Source: JBKCUA01 sp046318675 (GTDB taxonomy: Bacteria > Pseudomonadota > Alphaproteobacteria > JAJTHO01). Taken from it: a stretch of DNA of 27,561 bases. The notes under the pieces were generated by a model. It saw only the letters and a list, made by a program, of their open reading frames with translations. It was not told the origin of the DNA and did not search any database. Shown in pieces: positions 7,451 through 14,573 of this stretch (positions are counted from its first letter, which is position 1; each line of letters opens with the position of its first letter). The DNA is taken from NCBI GenBank assembly GCA_046318675.1, contig JBKCUA010000009.1, positions 1 to 27,561 on the forward strand. The letters are read 5' to 3'. Both the position numbers and the translations under genes were made by a program.

Positions 7451-7497
7451 GACTTTTATCATTCTACACCCACTTATTTTTTTTCAAAGGATTTTTT

Positions 7498-7941
7498 ATG
7501 CGTCCCCTTACCCCCGTCGGCATGGCGTTGATTCAGCGTTTTGAAGGCTTTGTGGCCAAGCCGTACCTGTGCCCTGCCGGGTTCCTCACCGTTGGTTATG
7601 GCCACCGCGTGCATTTGAGTGAGCGCAAGGCCATGGAGGGCGGCATTACCAAGGCCGTGGCTGAAGAACTCCTCCTGCGGGATGTGGCGGCGGCGGGCAG
7701 CGCGGTGCTGCGCCTCATCGAGGTGCCGCTGCTGGACAGCCAGTACGACGCCCTCGTGTCGTTTACCTTTAACCTTGGCAGTGCCGCCCTGCAACGCTCG
7801 ACCCTGCGCCAGAAAATCAACCGCAATGAGCACCTGGACGTCCCCGCCGAACTCCTCAAATGGGTCTGGGCCGGGGGGCGGAAATTGCCGGGGCTGGTGG
7901 CACGACGGGCGGCAGAGGGGGCGAGGTATTGGGAGGGGTGA
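7498..7941 (+). CDS. Phage-type lysozyme (GH24 endolysin)
   Basis: A 147-residue muramidase of the T4/P21 type that cleaves the glycan strand of peptidoglycan. The catalytic triad spacing E-x8-(D/C)-x5-T is present as E16, C25 and T31 (FEG...LCPAGFLTVGYGH), with Cys in place of the more common Asp, as in some phage endolysins. There is no signal peptide or signal-anchor segment, so release would need a holin or cell damage; no holin is seen nearby. The start is supported by AAAGGA about seven bases before the ATG. It is divergent from prfB and begins the scattered phage/GTA-like region. The 98 bases after it (7942-8039) contain only short frames that I do not support. Confidence 0.88.
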   Translation: MRPLTPVGMALIQRFEGFVAKPYLCPAGFLTVGYGHRVHLSERKAMEGGITKAVAEELLLRDVAAAGSAVLRLIEVPLLDSQYDALVSFTFNLGSAALQRSTLRQKINRNEHLDVPAELLKWVWAGGRKLPGLVARRAAEGARYWEG

Positions 7942-8039
7942 ACAGTGAACGGTATTGCTTTTTAAAGAGAATTCCGTATGTTGAGAGCATCATTGCCAAT
8001 AGGCACACGCAGCCTCCAAAAGGGGGTTGCTTATAGGGT

Positions 8040-9149
8040 TTACTCTTTTACCTGCGAATTTGTGTGCTGTTGTCGTGCTGTGATGACCTCCCAATTCGTA
8101 TCTTCTTCTAAAAATTTTGGATCCATCATTAAAGCGTGATGAGGAAGAACTTTTGCATTATCAGGGAGAAAGGGTGCTCGTTCCTCCCCGTCCGGGGTGT
8201 GAGAGTAAAGCCACGTGTTCATTGCCGCAATCGCCTCATTAATAGATGACATTCCCATAGCTTGCCGCAGTACATCAATATTTTCACATTGTTGCTCAAC
8301 GAGAACGGGAACAATGCGGTCGGCTTCTCGCTGGGCAAACTGCAGCCACGAGGTGTCCTCGCTTGGACCTTCGTGTTTCATTTGTTGTTCTGCCACGGAT
8401 CCCTTATCGAACTGAACTCCGAAGTTTAATAAGCCTAAGTTATTAAAAATATTAAGACGAATCATCTGACGGATATGCAGCTGTTCTATTGTTTCTTGAT
8501 GTTCTTCTGATTGCAGGACTGGAGATTCTCGCATATATTTAGAAATTGTGAGGTACAACCCAAATAAATGAGGGGAATCTTCTTCTAAATTACCTTTGCC
8601 GCAACGAGTTATCATGGTCGTCATGCCTGCTTGAGAACCATGAGCAATCAAAGATTGGATATTGTTAGTTTCAAAAAAAATCTTACAATCCGTCCTGCTG
8701 AGTGGAGCAATGGTATTGCTTGGATGATTATGATGGAAGAATATTAGACAATCTGGGGTTGCGATCTCCACCTCAGTATTATTAAGCTGGCTTGCATAGC
8801 GCACTCTATATGGTGGCTCTACATTGTAAACAATAGCATGTTCATATGCAGGATTATAGTTTCTCTCTCCCCCCCCAGTGACAAAGTTCTTGGCCCATGC
8901 GTAAAGATTCGGAACGGGATGATCAGCTTCATATGGTCGTTCTTGTGTAGCGGTAAAATCGCCAGCAAGTTCTACTTTTTTATCTGGATTCTTCAAAATT
9001 TCTTCTAATTGTTGTGTATTGTCCATGATTCTATTGGCTATCCATGTCATTTCGGTTACTTGTTTTTCTATAGCGCCCCCTAGGTATAGCGTAAGATAAC
9101 CCAAAGTTTCCTGCCTGTTTTTTGTAGGATCAGTGGTAAATTCTAGCAT
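8040..9149 (-). CDS. Orphan protein with JAB/JAMM-like (RadC-like) motif
   Basis: This 369-residue protein is not a family that I recognise as a whole. Residues 139-154 read HHNHPSNTIAPLSRTD, close to the HNHPS...S..D zinc motif of RadC and other JAB/MPN proteins, then a strand-rich stretch (about 164-182) including HGSQAGMTTMITR, like the end of JAB domains. The spacing from the second His to the Asp is 11 residues rather than the canonical 10, so activity is uncertain. The rest is helical and charged, with no membrane segment or signal. It is visibly more AT-rich than its neighbours and lies between a phage lysozyme and DUF2793, suggesting transfer. AAAGG nine bases before the ATG at 9149 supports the start. 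The JAB assignment is inferred from the motif alone. Confidence 0.6.
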   Translation of the reverse strand: MLEFTTDPTKNRQETLGYLTLYLGGAIEKQVTEMTWIANRIMDNTQQLEEILKNPDKKVELAGDFTATQERPYEADHPVPNLYAWAKNFVTGGGERNYNPAYEHAIVYNVEPPYRVRYASQLNNTEVEIATPDCLIFFHHNHPSNTIAPLSRTDCKIFFETNNIQSLIAHGSQAGMTTMITRCGKGNLEEDSPHLFGLYLTISKYMRESPVLQSEEHQETIEQLHIRQMIRLNIFNNLGLLNFGVQFDKGSVAEQQMKHEGPSEDTSWLQFAQREADRIVPVLVEQQCENIDVLRQAMGMSSINEAIAAMNTWLYSHTPDGEERAPFLPDNAKVLPHHALMMDPKFLEEDTNWEVITARQQHTNSQVKE

Positions 9150-9223
9150 AATCTCGAACCTTTTATCATTTGTAGTAAAAATTTATAAAATTATACATCA
9201 TTTTCCAAAAGGAATCAACCCCC

Positions 9224-9715
9224 ATGCCCTCAACCCCCCGTCTTTTATTCCCCTACATCGCCACCAGCCAGGCGCAAAAAGAAGTCACCCACGCCGACAC
9301 GTTGAACCGGCTGGATGCGCTGGTGCAGGCGGTGGCTGAGGACAAAGACCTCACCGCGCCGCCGGCCAGCCCCGTGGAGGGAACAGCGTACCTTATTACT
9401 GCCGCTACCCCCACCGGGGCGTGGGCGGGGCAGAGTGGCCGCCTGGCGCAGTATCTGGCCGCTACCTGGCGGTTTTACGCCCCCTTTGCCGGGATGAGCG
9501 TCTGGGTCAAGGATGAAGCGCGGGCGTATGTCTATACCGGCACGGCCTGGGGTTTTGCCATGCCGCAGGTGCCCAGCTTTACTGTTGCCACCCTGCCCCC
9601 GGCGACGGCGGCGGGAAGCCTGGCCTTTGTCAGCAACGAGGTGGGCGGGGCGGTGCTGGCGTTCTCCGACGGTACAAGCTGGCGCCGGGTGACGGATAGA
9701 GTGGTTGTTTCCTAA
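9224..9715 (+). CDS. DUF2793 family phage/GTA-associated protein
   Basis: The 163-residue protein matches the DUF2793 pattern: an N-terminal SQAQKEVTHADTLNRLDALVQ helix region, then DLTAPPASPVEGTAYL and GAWAGQSGRLA blocks followed by strand-rich segments ending in AYVYTGTAW. DUF2793 proteins occur in alphaproteobacterial prophages and GTA-like clusters, often near tail-fibre genes; their exact role is not settled. AAGGA ten bases before the ATG supports the start. The stop directly abuts the stop of the convergent vapC-like gene. The C-terminal 50 residues (from about 112) look like a short extra domain. Confidence 0.82.
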   Translation: MPSTPRLLFPYIATSQAQKEVTHADTLNRLDALVQAVAEDKDLTAPPASPVEGTAYLITAATPTGAWAGQSGRLAQYLAATWRFYAPFAGMSVWVKDEARAYVYTGTAWGFAMPQVPSFTVATLPPATAAGSLAFVSNEVGGAVLAFSDGTSWRRVTDRVVVS

Positions 9716-10099
9716 TCACCGAATCAGCTTTACTTTAACCCCCACGTTAATAGTCGCCCAGACCCTGTCCGCCGTCACCACGGGGCATTTCAGGCGTTGG
9801 GCAAGGGCGAGGCACGCCCTGTCCGCTAAGGATAGCCCATGTTTTGCCGTCTTCTCCCGCAGGGCGGCGACGGCCCAAGCGTCTTCGGCTTCAAAGGGGA
9901 GGATTGTGCGAGCAAAGTTCAGGACGATGTCCCTGGCGGTGGCGGCGGGAACATTGTTGCGGCGCAGAACATCCACCACTTCCGCCGCGTTCACCGCCGA
10001 TATGTGCACGGTGCCCAGCAGGGGGGCCACCTGCTCCCCGCCCGGCTCATCGTTGATGAAGGCCAGCAAGGCAGAGCTGTCAATGACCAGCGGCGTCAT
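9716..10099 (-). CDS. vapC: PIN-domain ribonuclease toxin (VapC-like)
   Basis: A 127-residue PIN-domain protein. Acidic active-site positions are seen in VIDSSALLAF (Asp near residue 7), NAAEVVD, LSLADRACLALA and VVTADRVW, in the order expected for VapC. VapC toxins are Mg-dependent RNases that commonly cleave tRNA or rRNA. I chose the ATG at 10099, which overlaps the antitoxin gene by 20 bases; the longer frame begins with TTG at 10111 and adds four residues. The gene is paired with the AbrB-type gene directly upstream and is inserted between DUF2793 and the head-tail adaptor gene. Confidence 0.88.
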   Translation of the reverse strand: MTPLVIDSSALLAFINDEPGGEQVAPLLGTVHISAVNAAEVVDVLRRNNVPAATARDIVLNFARTILPFEAEDAWAVAALREKTAKHGLSLADRACLALAQRLKCPVVTADRVWATINVGVKVKLIR

Positions 10100-10337
10100 G
10101 TTCGCGCTCAAGGCGGCGTTCCTCCAGCAACGCGTCCACGAGGGATACGCCCTTGGGGAGGGCTTTTTTGATGTTGGCCTTAAGGCGGGCTACCTCTGCG
10201 GCTGGGGAGGTTATTAATAAACCCTCATCCCGCTCCCGCAGGATGACCTCACCCCCCGGTTTGAGTTTCCACTTTTTCCGTACCGATGCGGGCAGCATCA
10301 TGCGGCCATTGTCGTATATTTTTACCATATAGTCCAT
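10080..10337 (-). CDS. vapB: AbrB/MazE-type antitoxin (VapB-like)
   Basis: An 85-residue protein with an N-terminal swapped-hairpin DNA-binding domain (MVKIYDNGRMMLPASVRKKWKLKPGG...), typical of SpoVT/AbrB antitoxins, and a charged C-terminal tail (about 50-85) that would wrap the VapC partner. Such antitoxins usually repress their own promoter with the toxin as co-repressor. I chose the ATG at 10337 (MDYMVKIY); the ATG at 10328 is equally close to the domain start. A longer frame from 10388 adds a hydrophobic Cys-rich leader that does not fit the family. The start region lies back to back with the head-tail adaptor gene at 10400. Confidence 0.85.
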   Translation of the reverse strand: MDYMVKIYDNGRMMLPASVRKKWKLKPGGEVILRERDEGLLITSPAAEVARLKANIKKALPKGVSLVDALLEERRLEREHDAAGH

Positions 10338-10399
10338 AAATGTACATATACACTTTTTGTACAGAAAACACAATAGTGAAATTTTCAAAGGATGTACAA

Positions 10400-10732
10400 A
10401 TGAACTCTTCTTTTCAGGAATTTAATGAGCGCATCACGATACTGACCCCCTCCCCCGCCAGTGACGCCGCCGGTGGCCAGACCATCACCTACGCCCAGGC
10501 CGGGGATGTCTGGGCAATGGTGGAAACTTTCCCTGCTGGCGAGGCTATTCGCGGCGGTGCCCTGCGTAGCGATACCCTGTACCGATTCACGGTGCACGCG
10601 GGTACGGTTCTTGCCCCTGACTACCGGATTATCTGGCGGTGGCAGACCTTGCGGATCACAGCCCTTGCCGTTTCCGTGCCGAGGGAGCTGTATCGGACGT
10701 TTGAGGCCAAGGCGGTGGATGGGGTGGGGTAA
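10400..10732 (+). CDS. Phage/GTA head-tail adaptor protein (GTA gp8-like)
   Basis: A 110-residue protein of the phage head-tail joining family. It opens FQEFNERITILTPSPA and continues with TYAQAGDVWAMVETFPAGE and YRFTVHAGTVLAPDYRIIWRWQTLRITAL, the order of blocks seen in HK97 gp10-like adaptors and Rhodobacter GTA gp8. The role is to close the head connector and provide the docking surface for the tail. AAAGGA seven bases before the ATG at 10400 supports this start over an upstream in-frame ATG at 10340. DUF3168 follows 46 bases later, the same order as gp8-gp9 in GTA clusters; no capsid, portal or terminase gene is in the window. Confidence 0.85.
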   Translation: MNSSFQEFNERITILTPSPASDAAGGQTITYAQAGDVWAMVETFPAGEAIRGGALRSDTLYRFTVHAGTVLAPDYRIIWRWQTLRITALAVSVPRELYRTFEAKAVDGVG

Positions 10733-10778
10733 GCAATCACTGTGCCCACATTTTTGTTATCATAAGGAGCTTCTGCGT

Positions 10779-11174
10779 ATGTCTATTTCTCTCCCCCTGC
10801 AAAAAGCTATTTTCACACGATTGTCTTCGGATCCCACGCTGTCGTCCCTCATCAGCGGGGTGTACGATATCGCGCCGCGATCGGCGGCCTACCCTTATGT
10901 TCTTATTGGTGAGGATGACGTCACCGATGCCAGCAGCAAAACCAGCCGGGGGTTTTCTGTGCTGCTGCGCCTTGATATATGGAGCACGGCCATGGGGCGC
11001 AGCCCCGGCAAGGCCATTGAAAAAGAGCTGTACCGCCTGTTGCATCAGGCCAGCTTTACTATCGCCGGGTTTACCTTGGTGGACTGTCGGTTTGAGAGTA
11101 GCGAGTCGAGTTTAGAGGAATCAGCGCGGTTGTTTAGGACGGTGGTGCGGTTTCGGGTGGTGGTGTGGGGGTAA
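10779..11174 (+). CDS. DUF3168 tail-completion protein (GTA gp9-like)
   Basis: A 131-residue DUF3168 protein: an N-terminal LQKAIFTRLSSDPTL helix, then VYDIAPRSAAYPYVLIGEDDV, a strand region RGFSVLLRLDIWST, helix KAIEKELYRLLHQ and C-terminal strands. DUF3168 corresponds to the tail terminator of siphophages and to gp9 of the Rhodobacter GTA. An AAGGAG site nine bases before the ATG at 10779 sets the start; the frame is open far upstream but only in the shadow of the adaptor gene. The major tail protein (gp10) expected next is missing; an AT-rich DUF1566 gene follows instead. Confidence 0.85.
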   Translation: MSISLPLQKAIFTRLSSDPTLSSLISGVYDIAPRSAAYPYVLIGEDDVTDASSKTSRGFSVLLRLDIWSTAMGRSPGKAIEKELYRLLHQASFTIAGFTLVDCRFESSESSLEESARLFRTVVRFRVVVWG

Positions 11175-11189
11175 TTAATAGAGGCGTCC
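11175..11189. repeat. Possible remnant end of the A/B repeat
   Basis: TTAATAGAGGCGTCC resembles the right terminal sequence of the A and B elements (TTAATAGAGGTGCC at 127-140, TAATAGAGGCGCC at 19142-19154). It begins one base after the DUF3168 stop codon. No matching left end is visible, so this may be a leftover of excision or simple chance. The rest of the gap up to 11252 is AT-rich and shows no clear signal. Confidence 0.3.
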
Positions 11190-11252
11190 ATTTTGTCTTT
11201 ATAATTAGAAAATAGTCGGTTATTTTGTTGGTCTCAAAAAGACATCCGCTTT

Positions 11253-12473
11253 ATGGCAATATATAAATGTTTTTTCAAATATTTTATAATTTCTCTGCCC
11301 TTCATTTTTATAATGGATCATGCCGCCGCACAATCGTCCTATTCGATTTCTGGCACGGATCAGCCTTTATGTTATTCCCAAACAGGGGCTATTATTGATT
11401 GTAGTAATCTTCAAGGTCATGCGGTCAGTTTACAGCATCGTCATGCCAACAGTGCCCCAATATACCGTGACAACGCTGACGGAACAGTATCGGATCGTAG
11501 CACTGGATTAATGTGGACAAAAGCACGCAGTGCGCCCATGCCATTCTCACAATTAACAGCGTACGCAGCAAACAATCGTACGGGTGGTTATGATGATTGG
11601 AGGGTTCCAACAATTAAAGAGCTATATTCATTGATTATTTTTAGTGGCGGATATACAGGCGATCCATCAACATCACGCCCGTATATTGATCAATCCATGT
11701 TTGAATTTTCCTATGGATCGGGAACAGGGTTAGGGAGTGCCGAAAAGCAAAAACGCCCCATTGATGTGCAAGAATGGAGTTCAACACAATATATTGGACG
11801 CACCATGGGGCACGACAAATCTGTTTTTGGGGTCAATTTCGCAGATGGCCGAATCAAAGCCTATCCCATAATGGATCCCAGTAATCAGATGAAAACACCC
11901 CATCAATTATCGGTGCGATTGGTTCGTGGTTCTGTTTATGGAATCAATGCTTTTATTCTCAATCCTCATAGTGTTATTGATCAGGCTACGGGTCTTGAAT
12001 GGCAGCGCCGCGACGATGGAAAAAGCAGGAATTGGGTGCAGGCGCACACTTATTGCAGACAATTACAGCTAAATGGTCATACTGATTGGCGCCTGCCCAC
12101 AGCAAAAGAGCTACATTCCATTGTTGACTACCAGAAAATTCCAGCAATTTATTCTGTATTTTCAATATCAGATAGGCACGCCTATCTCTGGTCATCAACC
12201 ACTCATCTGGAAGCCCCGCCATCAGATACTATAGAAAAAGCACCCTTTAAATATACGGGTGAGTTGGCGATTTATGCGGCCATTGGCCCCGCGATGGGAT
12301 GGGTTGAATTGCCGATAGGATCAGGAAAATTCAGATGGCTAGATGCACATGGAGCTGGGGCAATGCGCAGCGATCCAAAAGTCATCCCACCCAACGAATT
12401 TCCAGAAGGATTTGGACCACAACGCGATGATGTGCGAGGGTACAATTACGTTTTATGTGTCCGTGTGCTATAG
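11253..12473 (+). CDS. Secreted DUF1566 (Lcl C-terminal) protein
   Basis: The 406-residue protein starts with a signal peptide: a basic N-terminus, a hydrophobic core (FIISLPFIFIM) and an AAA cleavage context near residue 26. Two DUF1566-type units follow. The first runs DGTVSDRSTGLMWTK to DDWRVPTIKELYSLI (about 73-130). The second runs VIDQATGLEWQRR to TDWRLPTAKELHSIV (about 240-295). This domain occurs in secreted and surface proteins, including Legionella Lcl, where it is linked to adhesion; its biochemical role is unclear. There is no membrane anchor after the signal. The gene is more AT-rich than its neighbours and follows DUF3168. There is no strong ribosome site. Confidence 0.8.
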   Translation: MAIYKCFFKYFIISLPFIFIMDHAAAQSSYSISGTDQPLCYSQTGAIIDCSNLQGHAVSLQHRHANSAPIYRDNADGTVSDRSTGLMWTKARSAPMPFSQLTAYAANNRTGGYDDWRVPTIKELYSLIIFSGGYTGDPSTSRPYIDQSMFEFSYGSGTGLGSAEKQKRPIDVQEWSSTQYIGRTMGHDKSVFGVNFADGRIKAYPIMDPSNQMKTPHQLSVRLVRGSVYGINAFILNPHSVIDQATGLEWQRRDDGKSRNWVQAHTYCRQLQLNGHTDWRLPTAKELHSIVDYQKIPAIYSVFSISDRHAYLWSSTTHLEAPPSDTIEKAPFKYTGELAIYAAIGPAMGWVELPIGSGKFRWLDAHGAGAMRSDPKVIPPNEFPEGFGPQRDDVRGYNYVLCVRVL

Positions 12474-12494
12474 ATATTTGTTTTAATATAACAT

Positions 12495-13241
12495 TTACGC
12501 TGCTACATTATCAATCAGCCTTGTCCTCCCCAGCCACGCCGCCCCCAGCACCCGTTGGACGCCTGGCTCCAGGCTGCGCTGTTCGATATAATCTACTTTA
12601 TCAAAGCCATGTTCTAAAAGATAGTCGCTGGCCTGTGCGGGGGAAAGCTCTCCCCCGGCAACCCGTTGCAGGGCTTGGTATAATCGTGGGGCGATAGCGC
12701 GTTCAGGGGCTGTTAAATAACGGTTACGCGACGACAGGGCGAGGCCGTCGGCCTCCCGCACCGTGGGCACGCCGATGATCTTCCCCGGCAGGCGCAGATC
12801 GGCGGCCAGGCGTTTGATGATGCAAAGCTGCTGGTAGTCCTTCTCGCCAAAAAACGTCGCCGTCGGGCGAACCGTGTTGATGAGAATGCTCACCACCGTG
12901 GCCACACCATCAAAATGGCCGGGGCGATGGGCACCGCACAGGATGCCCGTCAACCCCGGCGCAATATGCACCGTGGTGGCAAAGCCTGACGGGTATATCT
13001 CCTCTACAGTAGGCCGCCATACAGCGGCAACGCCGTGGGCGCGGCAGAGTGCGTCGTCCTCCTCAACAGGTCTGGGGTAGCGGTCGAAGTCCTCACCCGC
13101 CCCGAATTGCTTGGGGTTGACAAAAATACTCACCACCGGGGTCAACCCTTGAGCCTTCGCCGCCTCTACCAAGCGCATATGCCCGGCGTGCAACGCCCCC
13201 ATGGTGGGGATGAGGGCGGTTGATGGGGGGAAGGTGGGCAT
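12495..13241 (-). CDS. panC: Pantoate--beta-alanine ligase
   Basis: PanC joins pantoate and beta-alanine using ATP to make pantothenate, the vitamin B5 precursor of CoA. Class I-like signature motifs are all present: PTMGALHAGH near the N-terminus, FVNPKQF, GHFDGVATVV, FGEKDYQQ and SSRNRYL. At 248 residues it is shorter than the usual roughly 280: the N-terminal segment normally preceding the PTMGALH motif is cut to about 11 residues and the C-terminal domain is compact. The upstream frame has no other start codon before a stop, so the ATG at 13241 is the only option. panB and panD are not adjacent. It is divergent from nadA. Confidence 0.93.
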   Translation of the reverse strand: MPTFPPSTALIPTMGALHAGHMRLVEAAKAQGLTPVVSIFVNPKQFGAGEDFDRYPRPVEEDDALCRAHGVAAVWRPTVEEIYPSGFATTVHIAPGLTGILCGAHRPGHFDGVATVVSILINTVRPTATFFGEKDYQQLCIIKRLAADLRLPGKIIGVPTVREADGLALSSRNRYLTAPERAIAPRLYQALQRVAGGELSPAQASDYLLEHGFDKVDYIEQRSLEPGVQRVLGAAWLGRTRLIDNVAA

Positions 13242-13306
13242 GGGGGGAGTATAGGGGGCTAAGCAGCCGAATCAACCCGGCGGTTTTAAAATATCAAACC
13301 AACGTC

Positions 13307-13334
13307 TTGCACACCCCACAAAAAACCCTATAAT
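13307..13334 (+). promoter_or_regulatory. Probable sigma-70 promoter of nadA
   Basis: A perfect TATAAT (13329-13334) lies 16 bases after TTGCAC (13307-13312). Transcription would begin near 13341, about 12 bases before the nadA ATG. There is no clear ribosome site in the short leader. The remaining panC-nadA divergent gap shows no other signal. Confidence 0.5.
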
Positions 13335-13352
13335 GGATTCTTCAAACTGTTT

Positions 13353-14357
13353 ATGAGTACCGTGTCGCGCGCGTCGTCTGTTGCTAGGGAAACCCCTCTT
13401 CTTGGCCTTTCACCCCTTGAAATTGAAGAGGAAATTCGCCTTTTGCGTAAGGAGCGCAAGGCTGTAATCCTCGCCCATTACTACCAGGATGAGCATATTC
13501 AAGACCTTGCCGACTTTATCGGCGACTCGCTGGAGCTGTCCCGCAAGGCCGCCGCCACGGACGCGGAGATGATTGTGTTTTGCGGCGTGCGGTTCATGGC
13601 CGAGGTGGCCAAGATTCTCAGCCCTCAGAAAACCGTGGTGCTGCCTGACATGAAGGCCGGGTGCTCGCTGGAGGAATCCTGCCCTCCGGATAAATTCCGC
13701 GCCTTTTGCGCGGCCAGACCCGATCACGTGGTTATAAGCTATATAAACTGTTCGGCGGAGGTCAAAGCCCTGTCGGATATTATCGTCACCTCCAGCAATG
13801 CCGAGGCGATTATCAACCAGCTCCCAGCGGATCAGAAAATTATTTTCGGCCCGGACAAGCATTTAGGGGCATATCTGGCGGCAAAGACTGGCCGGCCTCT
13901 TGTTCTCTGGCCGGGGGCGTGCATCGTTCACGATCGTTTTTCGACCGAGCAGCTGGTCAAGCTTAAAACCCGCCACCCCGGCGCGGTTGTGATTGCCCAT
14001 CCGGAATGCCCGGCGTCGTTGCTGGCGGTGGCGGATTATGTCGGATCGACCAGCGGCTTGTTGCGCTATGTCGCCACCAGCCCTGCCCCCGCGTTTATTG
14101 TCGCCACCGAAGAAGGGATGCTGCACCAGCTTCGCAAGGCCGCGCCGGGAAAGGAATTTTTTGTTGCCCCCGGCTCTGATGGCAGTTGCCATTGCGCCAC
14201 CTGCCCGTACATGAAGCTCAACACGACGGAAAAGCTTTATCTTGCCCTGCGAGACGTGCAGCCAGAGATTGTGATGGATGAGGGCTTGCGGCTGGCGGCA
14301 CTGAAGCCATTGCAGCGGATGTTGGAGATGTCGCCACGGGCGGGGGGTGGGTTGTAG
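13353..14357 (+). CDS. nadA: Quinolinate synthase A
   Basis: NadA condenses iminoaspartate with dihydroxyacetone phosphate to quinolinate in de novo NAD synthesis, using a [4Fe-4S] cluster. Recognisable blocks are AVILAHYYQDEHIQDLADFIGDSL, VFCGVRFMAEVAKIL, LPDMKAGCSLEESCP (C104 to C110), WPGACIVHDRF (C190), HPECP, DYVGSTSGLL and SCHCATCPYMKLNT (C279, C281, C284). The cluster ligands are expected among the first, second and last of these Cys groups. It has 334 residues, normal for the type with an N-terminal extension. nadB and nadC are not in the window. The stop is followed by repeat C. Confidence 0.96.
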   Translation: MSTVSRASSVARETPLLGLSPLEIEEEIRLLRKERKAVILAHYYQDEHIQDLADFIGDSLELSRKAAATDAEMIVFCGVRFMAEVAKILSPQKTVVLPDMKAGCSLEESCPPDKFRAFCAARPDHVVISYINCSAEVKALSDIIVTSSNAEAIINQLPADQKIIFGPDKHLGAYLAAKTGRPLVLWPGACIVHDRFSTEQLVKLKTRHPGAVVIAHPECPASLLAVADYVGSTSGLLRYVATSPAPAFIVATEEGMLHQLRKAAPGKEFFVAPGSDGSCHCATCPYMKLNTTEKLYLALRDVQPEIVMDEGLRLAALKPLQRMLEMSPRAGGGL

Positions 14358-14369
14358 GGGTTGGTGTGG

Positions 14370-14491
14370 CCCCCTCTCCCGCGTGCGGGGGAGGGTTGGG
14401 GAGGGGGTGAAAAGCATGAAGACAAATCCTTGATTTTAAAAATTTTAAAAACCCCCTTCCTCACCTTCCCCCGCTGCGCGGGAGAGGGGGG
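14370..14491. repeat. C-family palindromic repeat pair, copy 1
   Basis: Two GC-rich hairpins flank an AT-rich spacer. The left one is CCCCCTCTCCCGC / GCGGGGGAGGG (about 14370-14395), with GGGGAGGGGG after it. The right one is CCCCCTTCCTCACC followed by TTCCCCCGC / GCGGGAGAG (about 14452-14491). The same two-part layout occurs inverted at 27428-27543, and the right half alone at 23005-23053. It lies between the convergent ends of nadA and the 14574 gene, the typical position of REP-like elements, and may also act in transcript ends. The remaining bases to 14573 are GC-rich without a gene. Confidence 0.75.
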
Positions 14492-14573
14492 CAATAGGCG
14501 GCGGTTATTTTCTTCAAGGCCGCGGCGCTGCACCGGGGTTGGGTAGGATAGGCTGCGTGGGGGTGGGGGGGAT

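Noticed and set aside
7942..8039. Short frame from an ATG at 7978
   Set aside because: It runs antisense into the 8040-9149 gene, has no ribosome site and no recognisable protein.
7498..11174. A complete prophage
   Set aside because: No integrase, repressor, terminase, portal or capsid gene is visible and no attachment-site pair was found.
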